A stretch of DNA of 64,000 bases from Nodosilinea sp. PGN35. Its GTDB lineage: Bacteria; Cyanobacteriota; Cyanobacteriia; Phormidesmidales; Phormidesmidaceae. Positions within the stretch are counted from its first letter, which is position 1; the number at the start of each line of letters is the position of its first letter. This document shows, one piece after another, positions 47,672-57,124 of the stretch. The notes under the pieces are model-generated. The model searched no databases. It had not been told where the DNA came from and saw only the letters and a program-made list of their open reading frames with translations. The stretch covers positions 992,001 to 1,056,000 of the forward strand of contig NZ_JAQKQJ010000010.1 of the NCBI RefSeq assembly GCF_029109325.1. Direction: 5' to 3'. The translations under genes and the position numbers were made by a program.

Positions 47672-47956
47672 CTACCCTCGCAGACTCTGAATGACCTCTT
47701 GTAGCAAACTTTTTTTGATGTAGAGAGAAGATTGCCCTGGCAGCTGCTCAAAGATGGCCAAGATCTCCCTACGACCATCCCCTTCTAGACCCCACTCCAT
47801 ATCCTGACGGATAAAATCTTCCATCAGTTCATCTCGATGGGAATCTAAGAACCGCCGCAGTGCATCCAATAGAATGTCATCCATGCGGCCAAACCAACCA
47901 GCATCAATTAGCCTTTGGGCTTGGGTCACAAGGCTGGTGGGCACCTCGGCTTGCAT
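47672..47956 (-). CDS. Small RHH/antitoxin-like protein
   Basis: A 94-residue protein with MQAEVPTSLVTQAQRLIDAGWFGRMDDILLDALRRFL, like ribbon-helix-helix antitoxin N-termini. No adjacent toxin gene is visible. It ends 9 bases after the SulP stop, convergent. Function not assigned. Confidence 0.5.
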   Translation of the reverse strand: MQAEVPTSLVTQAQRLIDAGWFGRMDDILLDALRRFLDSHRDELMEDFIRQDMEWGLEGDGRREILAIFEQLPGQSSLYIKKSLLQEVIQSLRG

Positions 47957-48045
47957 AAACGTTGTCGGTGGTGGATTCGTAGCCTAATTGTTCGGATTTG
48001 CAAACACCATAGTCGTTAGCCTCCGGTATATGGCCAATACGGCTT

Positions 48046-48993
48046 TTATACTCCCAGCCGGGCGGCGATCGTGGCCAGTACCGACTGGCTGAGGGCGTCG
48101 TAGTCGTAGCCGCCTTCGAGGCCAAACAAAATGTTGTCGGTGACGGTGAGGCACTGCCGGGTGAAGGTGCCGTAGTCCTGGGGGGAGAGGTTGATCTGGG
48201 CCAGGGGATCGGCGGCGGTGGCGTCGTACCCGGCACTGACGATGAGTAAATCGGGGGAAAACGCTTTGAGAAAGGGCATCACCCGCTGCTCGAACTGCCC
48301 CTGGTAGTCGGCGCTGGCGCTGCCGGGGGGCATCGGTAGGTTCAGCACGTTACCGTGCAAGCCGGTTTCGCTGGCCTGGCCGGTGCCGGGGTAGGCAGGC
48401 AGCTGGTGCAGGGAGCAGTAGGCGATCGCAGCATTATCCTCCACTAAAGCCTGGGTGCCGTTGCCGTGGTGCACATCCCAGTCGAGAATGGCGACGCGGT
48501 CAATGCTGGATTTTGCCAGGGCGTAGTGGGCGGCGATCGCCGCATTCGAAAATAAACAAAAGCCCATGCCGCGATCGCGCACCGCGTGGTGCCCCGGCGG
48601 CCGGGCCAGCACAAAGGCCGAATGTCCGGTTTCTAGAACGTAGTCAACGCCATCCAGCCAGGCGCTGACCGCCAGCCGCGCCACGGCGTAGCTGGCCTCA
48701 GACACCACCGTGTCGCCGTCGATATGGCCGCCGCCCGTGTGGGCGATCTCCCGCAGGGCCGTGACGTAGCGGGGGTTGTGGATCTGGGTAATCAGGGTAT
48801 CCAAATCGGGTCGCTGCTTGACCGGGGTGGGTTCGCGCCAGTCCAGGTGAGTGGCCCAGGGGGCCTGCTCTAGGGCCGTCACAATCGCCGTCAGCCGCCC
48901 CGCATTTTCGGGGTGAAAATGGCCCGTATCGTGGGTCAAAAACGCGGGGGAATAGATGACGGCAAAATCGGTCAGGGTGAGAGCGTGGTGCAC
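48046..48993 (-). CDS. Histone-deacetylase-family hydrolase
   Basis: A 315-residue zinc hydrolase of the acetoin utilisation/HDAC/acetylpolyamine family. Metal and catalytic motifs RPPGHHAVRDRGMGFCLFSN, ILDWDVHHGNGTQ, SAGYDATAADPL and GLEGGYD are intact. Physiological substrate in cyanobacteria unclear. GTG start. Confidence 0.9.
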   Translation of the reverse strand: MHHALTLTDFAVIYSPAFLTHDTGHFHPENAGRLTAIVTALEQAPWATHLDWREPTPVKQRPDLDTLITQIHNPRYVTALREIAHTGGGHIDGDTVVSEASYAVARLAVSAWLDGVDYVLETGHSAFVLARPPGHHAVRDRGMGFCLFSNAAIAAHYALAKSSIDRVAILDWDVHHGNGTQALVEDNAAIAYCSLHQLPAYPGTGQASETGLHGNVLNLPMPPGSASADYQGQFEQRVMPFLKAFSPDLLIVSAGYDATAADPLAQINLSPQDYGTFTRQCLTVTDNILFGLEGGYDYDALSQSVLATIAARLGV

Positions 48994-49163
48994 AGCAAAC
49001 TCAGGGGGAATGAACTACTACAAATTAAGGATTTAGCTGGGGCGGTGAAACGTCGCTAAATCAAGCTTCTTGCGCCCTTAGATCTACCATAGCGCCCGCC
49101 GATTTGAACCGGGGAATTCGTGCTAAAATATAACTCACATGAGTCCGCAAAAAACATACTGAT

Positions 49164-49212
49164 CAAGCGCTATTCAGCACCGCTCGGTGCGAGGGTCTGA
49201 CTAGCGCTTTGT
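49164..49212 (+). promoter_or_regulatory. Nested hairpin in the gyrA leader
   Basis: CAAGCGCTATTCAG and CTGACTAGCGCTTTG form an outer imperfect stem; GCACCG-CT-CGGTGC forms the inner one. It ends about 28 bases before the gyrA start. Candidate attenuator or cruciform. Confidence 0.45.
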
Positions 49213-49240
49213 TGTTCGCAAATTCGGAGTTTTTGAGCCT

Positions 49241-51853
49241 ATGGCGACCCCAGAAGAGCGCATCGTCCCAACCGATCTGCGCGCCGAAATGCAAAGCTCC
49301 TACCTGGAATACGCCATGAGCGTGATTGTGGGTCGAGCGCTGCCAGACGCCAGGGACGGGCTCAAGCCAGTGCATCGCCGCATTCTCTACGCTATGCACG
49401 AGCTGGGGTTAGCCGCCGATCGCCCCTTCCGCAAATGCGCCCGCGTGGTGGGGGAGGTGCTGGGTAAGTATCACCCCCACGGCGACACGGCGGTGTACGA
49501 CGCCCTGGTGCGCATGGCCCAGGACTTCTCGATGCGATCGCCTTTGATCAACGGCCACGGCAACTTCGGCTCCATCGACAACGACCCCCCAGCGGCGATG
49601 CGATACACCGAGTGTCGCCTGCAATCGCTGACCAGCGACTCGCTGCTGCAAGACATCGAGTCTGAAACGGTCGATTTTGCCGACAACTTCGACGGCTCCC
49701 AGCAGGAGCCCGTGGTGATGCCCTCCCGGCTGCCCCAGCTGCTGCTCAACGGCTCCTCAGGCATTGCCGTGGGTATGGCCACCAACATTCCCCCCCACAA
49801 CCCCGGTGAGCTGATCGACGGCGTGATCGCGCTGATCAACAATCCCGACATCACCACCGCCGAGCTGATGGAGATCATCCCCGGCCCCGACTTCCCTACC
49901 GGGGGGCAAATTTTGGGCCGCAACGGCATTCGCGATGCCTACCTGACCGGGCGCGGCTCCGTCACCATGCGCGGCGTCGCCACCATGGAAACCATCGAGC
50001 ACCGGGGTCGGCCCGATCGCGAGGCCATCATCATCACCGAGCTGCCCTACCAGACCAACAAGGCGGGCATGATCGAGCGGATCGCCGAGATGGTCAACGA
50101 GCGCCGCCTGGAGGGCATCTCGGATATTCGCGATGAGAGCGATCGCGACGGCATGCGCATCGTCATCGAGCTGAAGCGCGACGCCTACCCCCGCGTGGTG
50201 CTCAACAACCTCTACAAGCAGACGCCCCTGCAAAACAACTTCGGCGTCAACATGCTGGCCCTGGTCAACGGCGAACCCCAGCTGCTCGGCCTCAAGCGCA
50301 TGCTGGAGGTGTTTCTAGAATTCCGCGAAGAGACCATTGTTCGCCGCACCCGCTACGAGCTGCGTAAAGCCGAGGAGCGTGACCACCTGCTCCAGGGCTA
50401 CCTGATCGCCCTGGACAATTTGGATGCCATTATTGCCCTGATTCGCGGCGCGGCAGACACCCCGACCGCCAAGCAGGAGCTGATGGATACCTATAGCCTC
50501 TCCGAGCTACAGGCCGACGCCATTCTGCAAATGCAGCTGCGCCGCCTCACCGCCCTGGAGGCCGACAAGATCCAGCAGGAGCACGAGGAACTGGTCGCCA
50601 AGATCACCGACCTGCAAGATATTCTGGCCCGCCGCGAGCGCATTCTCGACATCATCACCACCGAGCTGGGCGAACTCAAGGCCAAGCACGACGACCCCCG
50701 CCGCACCGTGATCGAAATGGACGATGCGGAACTCACCGACATTTCGCTGATCGCCAACGAGCAGGTGGTCATTCTGGTCACCGACCAGGGCTACATCAAG
50801 CGCATGCCCGTGGCCACCTTTGAGGCCCAGAGCCGCGCCACCCGAGGTAAGGCCGGGGCCAAAATGAAGGAAGACGACGGCGTGCAGCACTTCATCACCT
50901 GCTACACCCACGACTACCTGCTGTTCTTTAGCGATCGCGGCGTCACCTACGCCCTGCGGGCCTACCAGATCGCCGAGGGCTCGCGCGCCTCGCGGGGCAT
51001 GCCCCTCGTGCAAATGCTGCCCATCCCCAAGGAAGAAGCCATTACTTCAGTGCTGGCGGTGCGCGAGTTCACCGACGAAGACTACCTGGTGATGCTGACC
51101 CAGGGCGGCTTTGTGAAGAAGACGGCCCTGTCGGCCTTCAGCAACATTCGCACTAACGGTCTGATCGCCATCTCCCTCGAAGAGGGCGACCACCTCAAGT
51201 GGGTGCGCCTGGCCCGCACCACCGACAGCATTTTGATCGGCTCGCGGCGGGGCATGACCATTCACTTTAAGGCCGATGACGACCAGCTGCGGCCCCTGGG
51301 GCGGCCCACTCGCGGCGTGCGGGCTATGGCCCTGCGCGATGGCGACGAGCTGATCAGCATGGACATTTTACCCAGCCAGGTGGTGGAGGCGGTACAGGCT
51401 GCCGCCAGCGACGATGACGACGAAACCACTGGCAACGAGGGCGGCCCCTGGGTGCTGGTGATTACCGCATCGGGCCTGGGCAAGCGGGTGCCGGTGGCCA
51501 AATTCCGCCTGCAAAATCGGGCTGGGATGGGGCTGATGGCGATCAAGTTCCGCAAGCGCGACGATGCCCTGGCCGCCCTGCTGGTGGTGGGCGACGGCGA
51601 CGAGCTGATGCTGGTGACCAATCGGGGCATCATCATTCGCCAGCGGGTAAACGATATCTCGATTCAGTCACGGCCTGCTACGGGAGTGCGCTTGCAGCGG
51701 CTGGATGGGGAGGATGCGATCGCAGCTGTGGCCGTCGTACCCCCAGCCCTCCAGGTCGAAGGGCTGGACGACGCCCCCGACGACAGAACCGTGGTGGATG
51801 TGATTGCGGTTGACCCCGAACTGGCAACCGACGGATCGGCAGAGGAAGAGTAA
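49241..51853 (+). CDS. gyrA: DNA gyrase subunit A
   Basis: An 870-residue type II topoisomerase A subunit. Active-site Y122 in [14 protein letters not shown]-region and [19 protein letters not shown] are standard. The C-terminal beta-pinwheel has [12 protein letters not shown] where E. coli has the QRRGGKG GyrA-box. That replacement is, as far as I know, usual in cyanobacteria. The C-terminus ends in an acidic tail (GSAEEE). A palindromic hairpin follows. Confidence 0.96.
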   Translation: MATPEERIVPTDLRAEMQSSYLEYAMSVIVGRALPDARDGLKPVHRRILYAMHELGLAADRPFRKCARVVGEVLGKYHPHGDTAVYDALVRMAQDFSMRSPLINGHGNFGSIDNDPPAAMRYTECRLQSLTSDSLLQDIESETVDFADNFDGSQQEPVVMPSRLPQLLLNGSSGIAVGMATNIPPHNPGELIDGVIALINNPDITTAELMEIIPGPDFPTGGQILGRNGIRDAYLTGRGSVTMRGVATMETIEHRGRPDREAIIITELPYQTNKAGMIERIAEMVNERRLEGISDIRDESDRDGMRIVIELKRDAYPRVVLNNLYKQTPLQNNFGVNMLALVNGEPQLLGLKRMLEVFLEFREETIVRRTRYELRKAEERDHLLQGYLIALDNLDAIIALIRGAADTPTAKQELMDTYSLSELQADAILQMQLRRLTALEADKIQQEHEELVAKITDLQDILARRERILDIITTELGELKAKHDDPRRTVIEMDDAELTDISLIANEQVVILVTDQGYIKRMPVATFEAQSRATRGKAGAKMKEDDGVQHFITCYTHDYLLFFSDRGVTYALRAYQIAEGSRASRGMPLVQMLPIPKEEAITSVLAVREFTDEDYLVMLTQGGFVKKTALSAFSNIRTNGLIAISLEEGDHLKWVRLARTTDSILIGSRRGMTIHFKADDDQLRPLGRPTRGVRAMALRDGDELISMDILPSQVVEAVQAAASDDDDETTGNEGGPWVLVITASGLGKRVPVAKFRLQNRAGMGLMAIKFRKRDDALAALLVVGDGDELMLVTNRGIIIRQRVNDISIQSRPATGVRLQRLDGEDAIAAVAVVPPALQVEGLDDAPDDRTVVDVIAVDPELATDGSAEEE

Positions 51854-51868
51854 ACTTGCAGGTTTCTT

Positions 51869-51907
51869 GTCAGCCGCCTCTCCTGATGTCCTGTGGAGGC
51901 GGCTGAC
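51869..51907 (+). terminator. Hairpin downstream of gyrA
   Basis: GTCAGCCGCCTC (51869-51880) and GAGGCGGCTGAC (51896-51907), a perfect 12-bp stem with 15-base loop. Starts 16 bases after the stop; no T-run. Confidence 0.6.
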
Positions 51908-52565
51908 GTCACCTGATCAAAGCCGTCTATAGATGTACCTTTTCTCAGGCTGCAAGAACGGCAGGCGAGGGCAAGGTTGTCATCTTAGCTAGTGCCACCC
52001 TTTGCTAAAGGGCTGGTTGACTGACAAAATTTGCTTAAAAGGTGCTGAACAGCTTGTGGCGTGGGTGATTCTGGATCAAGTTACAGTTGTCCAGCCCATT
52101 ATCCGGTGCCTGTTGGCTCTAGCCTATCAGCCGTTTTGGCTAGTGACGACCCTTAAATCCCTTTCTGTTCGTATCCGTTGACCTCTGTGCTGGCAGGAAC
52201 ACCACCTTACGGCTGGCAGCTACCTGCGTTTAAGCCCGCTTTTCGGATTGTAGGCGTCAGACTTCCCGAAGGGTGGACCAGTCGCTACCGAAGGGCTTAT
52301 GCTGTCACTTCACCACCTGAAGGGAGGGAATTGTACCCTCACCATCCTTGAGTTGTCAGGCTTACCGTGGCAAGCCTGCCTCTCATCCCTGGATGCTTGA
52401 TCCATTTCGAGAGAACGAATCGCACGCTAACCCCGCAAATCTACCAGTCAGATTGCGAGGCTACGGTAGATCGTACCCTAGCCCCCCAGTTTGCACCCCA
52501 GACTGCGGGCGGCTGGGGTTTTCGCGTTCTGTTTCTTGCAACCCTACGCAAAGGAAACAGAACCG
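51908..52565. other. Structured non-coding gap
   Basis: About 650 bases with no supported gene. It has several short inverted repeats, including CCCCAG...CTGGGGTTTT near 52497-52521, which looks like a rho-independent terminator reading right. A small RNA is possible, but I recognise no known RNA family. Confidence 0.35.
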
Positions 52566-52864
52566 ATGTTTGACTATCTCGAACCCGATGCCAGCGACGA
52601 GCAAGGGAACTCAGGGGCCGGGGGCAACACCAGGGGAACTCGATCCCTAAAGCCCCCAACCCCCGAGAAAGTGCGACACCTGCTCTACGGCAGTCTGGCG
52701 GGTCTAGAGCGCACCATCAAAATCCTCCACGTCTACGGCTACGCCGACCCCAACGATTGGAGCGACCCCATCCCCGTGCCGCAACCCAGCCGCTTCTACC
52801 CCGCTCAGCGACCGGAGCCGAGCTGTGGATGGCCATTCTCACCAAAACCGTGCTGATTGAGTAG
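52566..52864 (+). pseudogene. Conserved small cyanobacterial protein, apparently frameshifted
   Basis: The ATG at 52566 has AAAGGAAA upstream. The reading frame gives PEKVRHLLYGSLAGLERTIKILHVYGYAD, a conserved N-terminal core, but after about 52795 it turns to unlikely sequence and stops at 52856. The +2 frame then reads GAELWMAILTKTVLIE and stops at 52864, which looks like the natural C-terminus (ILTK followed by a hydrophobic end). A one- or two-base shift near 52790-52815 would join them. It may be a true lesion or a sequencing error. Confidence 0.6.
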
Positions 52865-53071
52865 GTGTCTCTGTCACAGGTACGGAATTTTTGGGCCTGT
52901 AGCCTGGCACCAGGACTCTGGTACCTTGCCGCCCTATGGATCATCTGCGCCCTGCGATGGTTAGATGCTATCGCTGGGCGACATGAGGGGGCTTGGACGC
53001 TAGCAGGCGTGGGGCAATCGCCTTGGGTCGTCCTCAGCACGTCCTATTCTGAAAATCGCACTGGTAGATAA
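52865..53071 (+). other. Possible remnant of a membrane-protein N-terminus
   Basis: GTG-led frame of 68 codons with one hydrophobic segment (LAPGLWYLAALWIICALRWLDAIA). This might be the start of a rhomboid-type protein, but nothing follows in any frame. It overlaps the DUF4079 gene end on the other strand. Weak. Confidence 0.2.
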
Positions 53072-53723
53072 AGGGCTCCTGCCAGTGCAGCGGAATTTCG
53101 AGCAGATCGCGCACGCCGGTAATTCCCTGGCTGATGAACAGCAGCACCGCCACGGTGTTGAGGGCAGCGTGGACCAGCCGCCAGCGCTTAGACTTGTAGA
53201 TTTCGGGTAGGGTGGCGAGGGCAAAGATCATCAGCATGGCCGCCGCCATACCCAGATAAAAGTGCGACACCTGCCACTCATAGCCGCGCCGAAACACCCC
53301 CGGCTGCATACCCAGCAGCCAGAGGCCCATGCCGGTCAGGGTTGCAAAGGTACCCCGCCAGAGGCGGCTGCTCGATCGATACAGCAGCACCAGAGACGCC
53401 AGGGTAAAGGCGTACATGGCCACCACAAACACCCCTCGAAAGGGGTCTTCGACCCAGGCATTTTCGCGGGCAAGGGTTTTAAAGATGGGGTGCGCCAGGC
53501 CCACCAGCACCAAGCCGACCACGGCCCCCGCCAGCCATTGCCCCACCCGCACATGCTCTTTACCCACAACCGGGGCGATGGTGGATTTGGTTTGGTTGGC
53601 AACCGCCAGTCGGCGCTGGCGGGTCTGCACCGCAAAATAGACGGCAACGCCAATCAGCGGCATCACTACCGTAACGGCCAAAAACGGGTGCAGCAGTCTG
53701 AGCAGATCGGGGGCATCTAGCAT
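53034..53723 (-). CDS. DUF4079 membrane protein
   Basis: A 229-residue cyanobacterial protein with about six membrane helices (LLHPFLAVTVVMPLIGVAVYF, HFYLGMAAAMLMIFALATLPEI). The His-containing helices (RLLHPF, VSHFYLG, RLVHAALN) suggest possible haem binding, as in b561-like proteins, but that is not shown. Function unknown. Confidence 0.75.
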   Translation of the reverse strand: MLDAPDLLRLLHPFLAVTVVMPLIGVAVYFAVQTRQRRLAVANQTKSTIAPVVGKEHVRVGQWLAGAVVGLVLVGLAHPIFKTLARENAWVEDPFRGVFVVAMYAFTLASLVLLYRSSSRLWRGTFATLTGMGLWLLGMQPGVFRRGYEWQVSHFYLGMAAAMLMIFALATLPEIYKSKRWRLVHAALNTVAVLLFISQGITGVRDLLEIPLHWQEPFIYQCDFQNRTC

Positions 53724-53896
53724 GGGGCTTCTGGGATGGGCGTGGTTGGGGGCTAAGCTTTCTTACTTTAGAGCACAGTCAGCGATCGCTACCGTGATGC
53801 GCCTCACAATCTCAGGTATCGCGGGGCGACAGCCAAAGACTGCTCCTGCTGTCGCCCTAACCCCTCACGGTGATGGCTGCCATCCTACCCAGGTCC

Positions 53897-54664
53897 CTAA
53901 GCCCAAAGATTAAAGCGAGATAAGTGTTGCTCTAAAGCCTTGGGCAGCTGCTTGGCAATGTCGGTTTTGCTCTTAAAGGTGAGTCGGTGTTGGGCGGGTA
54001 GGTCAAAGGGGTACTGCCCGACGATGTCGGGGCGCTCCATCTGGGCCAGCAAAATTTGCTCTGGCGGTTTGGCCTGGAGGGCGTAGCCCATCTCGACGCA
54101 CACGTGGGGGCTGGGCATCAGCAGCGTGGTGTTGCCCTCGACGGCTGTGATCGGGGTGCCGTCGGCCACAAACAGCAGGCATTTGCGAATTTTGCGGGTG
54201 AGGGCGCTGTTGAGCCGGGCGGGGCCATCGCTGAGCCGGTGAGACACCTCTAGGGTGAGGGCGACGCGAGATTTTTTGTTGAAGCTTTCGATCGCATCGG
54301 TGAGCGCTTGGTGCAGCGCTTCCGCCGACTCGCCGTACTCCTGCTGGTAGCAGAAGTAGACAATGGGCTCCAGACGGGCCATGACATCGAGCTTGGTAAA
54401 GTAGATCTCGTGGCTGATTAGGTCGATGTTGGCGATGCCGTAGCCGCCGCTGCCCTCGATATAAAACTCCACGGTTTCGCCATCGAGGTAGCGCTGAAAC
54501 CAGGCCGACTGCTTGACGTCGGCGCTGTCGTCTAAAAAGTCGGCCCGCAGCGCCGACTTCAGCAGGCTGTTTTTGCTCAGCCGCAGGTCGTGGGGGCGCT
54601 TTTCTAAATCTCGCACCGGCTCGTAGGCTTCGAGATACCAGGCTTTGAGGGCAATAATGGCCAT
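53897..54664 (-). CDS. Conserved protein with TIR-like C-terminal signature
   Basis: A 255-residue protein. Residues 1-140 are unassigned. The last 100 have KCLLFVADG, SPHVCVEMGYALQ (E191), QILLAQ and PFDL (219-222). The order Asn/Ser-x-x-V-x-x-E-x-G-Y-A-L then PFDL is that of TIR-like and related nucleotide-binding domains found in signalling and immune proteins. There is no partner such as a cyclase nearby, so a defence role is speculative. Confidence 0.5.
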   Translation of the reverse strand: MAIIALKAWYLEAYEPVRDLEKRPHDLRLSKNSLLKSALRADFLDDSADVKQSAWFQRYLDGETVEFYIEGSGGYGIANIDLISHEIYFTKLDVMARLEPIVYFCYQQEYGESAEALHQALTDAIESFNKKSRVALTLEVSHRLSDGPARLNSALTRKIRKCLLFVADGTPITAVEGNTTLLMPSPHVCVEMGYALQAKPPEQILLAQMERPDIVGQYPFDLPAQHRLTFKSKTDIAKQLPKALEQHLSRFNLWA

Positions 54665-54986
54665 AGCGAGTCATCCTCTGGGGCGGTGGGGCCGGGCTAA
54701 TCGGGGGCGAGTCCGAAATTATCGCTTGATTTTAAGGCCAGATGGAAATTCAGATGGGAACAAAATCGAAAGAAATGTTGCGTTCTGTGCAATCCCAAGC
54801 TCCTCAACGTGTTGCAGTCTAGGATTTTGAACCAATAACACCGCATTCTCTCTAAGCTGCTGCTTTACGCACCATCCCGACTGCACCCCTTGATTTATAG
54901 TTCAATTGTACTAAATTTCCGCAATAGCGGTGGACTTGGTTTAGGCTATTTTGGTCTGCCGTGCTTTGCCCCCAAGGATGCCCGCC
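54665..54986. other. Gap with no gene
   Basis: About 320 bases between divergent genes. Contains a possible promoter region but I see no clear motif. Confidence 0.35.
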
Positions 54987-55673
54987 ATGATCGACCTCTA
55001 CTACTGGACGACCCCCAACGGCCACAAGATCACCATTTTTCTCGAAGAAGCCGACGTAGACTACACCCTCAGGCCGATCAACATCGGCAAAGGCGATCAG
55101 TTTCATCCCGACTTTCTGGCGATCGCCCCCAATAACCGCATCCCGGCCATCGTTGACCACGAGCCCGCCGACGGCGGTGCCCCCCTGAGCCTGTTTGAGT
55201 CGGGGGCAATTTTGCAGTACCTGGCCGAGAAGACCGGGCAGTTTTTGCCGTCGGGGGTGCGCGATCGCGCCACCGTCATGCAGTGGCTGTTTTGGCAGAT
55301 GGGCGGGCTGGGGCCAATGCTGGGCCAAAACCACCACTTCAGCAACTACGCCCCCGAAAAAATTCCCTACGCCATCAACCGCTACGTCAAAGAGACCGAG
55401 CGCCTCTACGGCGTGCTGGATATGCAGCTCAAGGACCGCGAGTTTGTCGCCGGCGACTACTCCATCGCCGATATGGCCTGCTACCCCTGGATTGTGCCCT
55501 ACGAAGCGCAGCAGCAAAACCTGGAGGACTTCCCCAATCTGAAGCGCTGGTTTGAGGCGATCAAAGCGCGGCCAGCGGTGGAGCGGGCCTATGCGATCGC
55601 CGAGTCGATGCGGGCCGAGTCAACCATGGACGATGAGGCCAAGGCAATTTTGTTTGGGCAGGGGAGACGGTAG
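54987..55673 (+). CDS. Glutathione S-transferase, YfcG/YghU-like
   Basis: A 228-residue GST. N-terminal thioredoxin-like domain MIDLYYWTTPNGHKITIFLEE with T-x-N in the glutathione site, then NNRIPAIVDHE and LFESGAILQYLAEKTG. C-terminal helical domain has FVAGDYSIADMACYPW. Probably a disulfide-bond oxidoreductase (Nu class) acting on glutathione. AAGGATG is 6 bases before the start. A heptamer dyad separates it from the tetR gene. Confidence 0.88.
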   Translation: MIDLYYWTTPNGHKITIFLEEADVDYTLRPINIGKGDQFHPDFLAIAPNNRIPAIVDHEPADGGAPLSLFESGAILQYLAEKTGQFLPSGVRDRATVMQWLFWQMGGLGPMLGQNHHFSNYAPEKIPYAINRYVKETERLYGVLDMQLKDREFVAGDYSIADMACYPWIVPYEAQQQNLEDFPNLKRWFEAIKARPAVERAYAIAESMRAESTMDDEAKAILFGQGRR

Positions 55674-55674
55674 G

Positions 55675-55760
55675 GGATTTTGGATTTTAGATTTTGGATT
55701 TTGGATTTTGGGTAGGGGATTGTCAATCTAAAATCCAAAATCGCCAATCCAAAATCCCCT
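55675..55760. repeat. TTTTGGA heptamer dyad
   Basis: ATTTTGGATTTTAGATTTTGG on the left, then AATCTAAAATCCAAAATCGC and CCAATCCAAAATCC on the right. Convergent GST and TetR genes end on either side, so it may act as a two-way terminator. Same family as 21430-21510. Confidence 0.8.
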
Positions 55761-56367
55761 AGGCCAGCACCCCATTCAAGAAAATATCCGTCAAACACTC
55801 CGCCAGGTCTTTCATTGACTGGGGCGAGGTGGCTTCGTCGCCCAGGGTATCCTGGCTGAAGCCAGCGACGGTGAACATGCCCAAAAAGACCCGTGCTACC
55901 ATGCGGGCATTCATAGGGCGGTAGACGCCGCGATCCATCGCGGTTTGAAAAAAGGCCTCGGCCACGTCGATCATTTTGCCGATCACCTCGGTTTGAATCT
56001 GCTCCCGCAGCTCGGGGTGAAACTGGGCTTCCATGAAGCACACCCGCATCAGCGCCGAGTTTTTTTGCAGATTCAGCATGCGCCGCTGCATCACCTGGCC
56101 GATCGCCTTGTAGCTGGCCATTTCGCTCAGCTCGGTCAGCAGGTCGGTGAGAATTTCGACCCACCCCTGACTGGCCACCGCGACCAGAATCGCTTTTTTA
56201 TTCTCAAAGTGGCGAAACAAAGTGCCCTCGGCCACTCCGGCCACCTGGGCTAGCTCGCGGGTGGTCGTGCCCCCGTACCCGTGCTTGGCAAATAGCTTTA
56301 GGGCTGCTTTAAGAATTTTGGTCTCCGTATCGGTTTCCGCAGGGGCGGTTTTAAAGAAAGGCACCAT
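55759..56367 (-). CDS. TetR-family transcriptional regulator
   Basis: A 202-residue regulator. HTH about 15-60: TKILKAALKLFAKHGYGGTT, RELAQVAGVAEGTLFRHFENK. The C-terminal ligand-binding region is unassigned. The start at 56367 has GAGGG upstream; the longer frame reads through the operator-like repeats. Two matching palindromes at 56374-56386 and 56478-56490 suggest autorepression. Confidence 0.88.
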   Translation of the reverse strand: MVPFFKTAPAETDTETKILKAALKLFAKHGYGGTTTRELAQVAGVAEGTLFRHFENKKAILVAVASQGWVEILTDLLTELSEMASYKAIGQVMQRRMLNLQKNSALMRVCFMEAQFHPELREQIQTEVIGKMIDVAEAFFQTAMDRGVYRPMNARMVARVFLGMFTVAGFSQDTLGDEATSPQSMKDLAECLTDIFLNGVLA

Positions 56368-56373
56368 TACAAA

Positions 56374-56386
56374 AACCCTCAAGAGT
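56374..56386. promoter_or_regulatory. TetR operator candidate 1
   Basis: AACCCTCAAGAGT, 7 bases upstream of the tetR start. Inverted match to candidate 2 with one mismatch. Confidence 0.5.
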
Positions 56387-56477
56387 AAGCACAGATCGGC
56401 TTCTGTGGCCCATTGTGACCCCATTCCCCCAAAGCCTGGGGGCGGGTTCACATAACCTCATAAAACCTGAGATAACT

Positions 56478-56490
56478 ACTCTTAAGGGTT
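56478..56490. promoter_or_regulatory. TetR operator candidate 2
   Basis: ACTCTTAAGGGTT, near-palindromic (ACYCTTAAGRGT). Upstream of tetR, close to the end of the DUF4168 gene. Confidence 0.5.
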
Positions 56491-56512
56491 GAATTAGCCC
56501 GGCGAACCAGGG

Positions 56513-57076
56513 TCAGGAGGCAGGCTTAACCTGGGCCAGGGTTTGCTTCACGATCGCATCGCTAATCTGCCGCTGTAGGGCGGTATCGTCAGCGGAGCGC
56601 GCAAGAATGCTGTTGAAGCGATCGAGCCCCAGTTCGGCGGCCTCAATGGCTTTTTCCATATCCCCTTCGGCGCTTTGGCGAATGGCAATAATGCGCTCGA
56701 CGACGGCTTGAAACTGCTTATTTTCTTTCGGAGAAATTTTGGCTTTTTCGGCAATTTTAGCGATATCGTCGGGATTTTCGGCTCCACCGTCGAGCTGAAC
56801 GGCGGCGATCGCATTGAACCGATCGATGGTCAGCCCTTCGTCTTCTACCGCCTTAGCCATCTCTCGCTCCGCCTGAAGGCGCAGGGTTTGCACCTGCTGG
56901 TAAACCTTGGCAAAGGTGTCAATGTCGGTGTCGCTGATGGGCGCACTGGTGTCAACGTCAGCCACTTCGACCACAGTAGCCTGGGCCAACAGCGGGGATG
57001 ATGGGCCAGCCCAGGCTGCCCCCGGAGTCAGCCATGCCAGCATTATGAGTAGAGCAGCAACACAAAATCTCACCAT
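56513..57076 (-). CDS. DUF4168 secreted protein
   Basis: A 187-residue protein with a signal peptide (MVRFCVAALLIMLAWLTPGAAWA) and two related helical blocks. EGLTIDRFNAIA and ELGLDRFNSILA mark the repeats typical of the family. Role unknown; exported to periplasm or thylakoid lumen by prediction. Confidence 0.75.
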   Translation of the reverse strand: MVRFCVAALLIMLAWLTPGAAWAGPSSPLLAQATVVEVADVDTSAPISDTDIDTFAKVYQQVQTLRLQAEREMAKAVEDEGLTIDRFNAIAAVQLDGGAENPDDIAKIAEKAKISPKENKQFQAVVERIIAIRQSAEGDMEKAIEAAELGLDRFNSILARSADDTALQRQISDAIVKQTLAQVKPAS

Positions 57077-57124
57077 AGCGGAATCTCCTGATAACTCGAG
57101 TCGGCCTGGACAGTCTTCCCTAGC

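Noticed and set aside
47904..48236. 110-codon minus-strand frame overlapping the HDAC gene end
   Set aside because: Mostly a shadow of the HDAC gene; the last 45 codons read WEYKSRIGHIPEANDYGVCKSEQLGY, which looks less random, but no family is recognised and no start fits.
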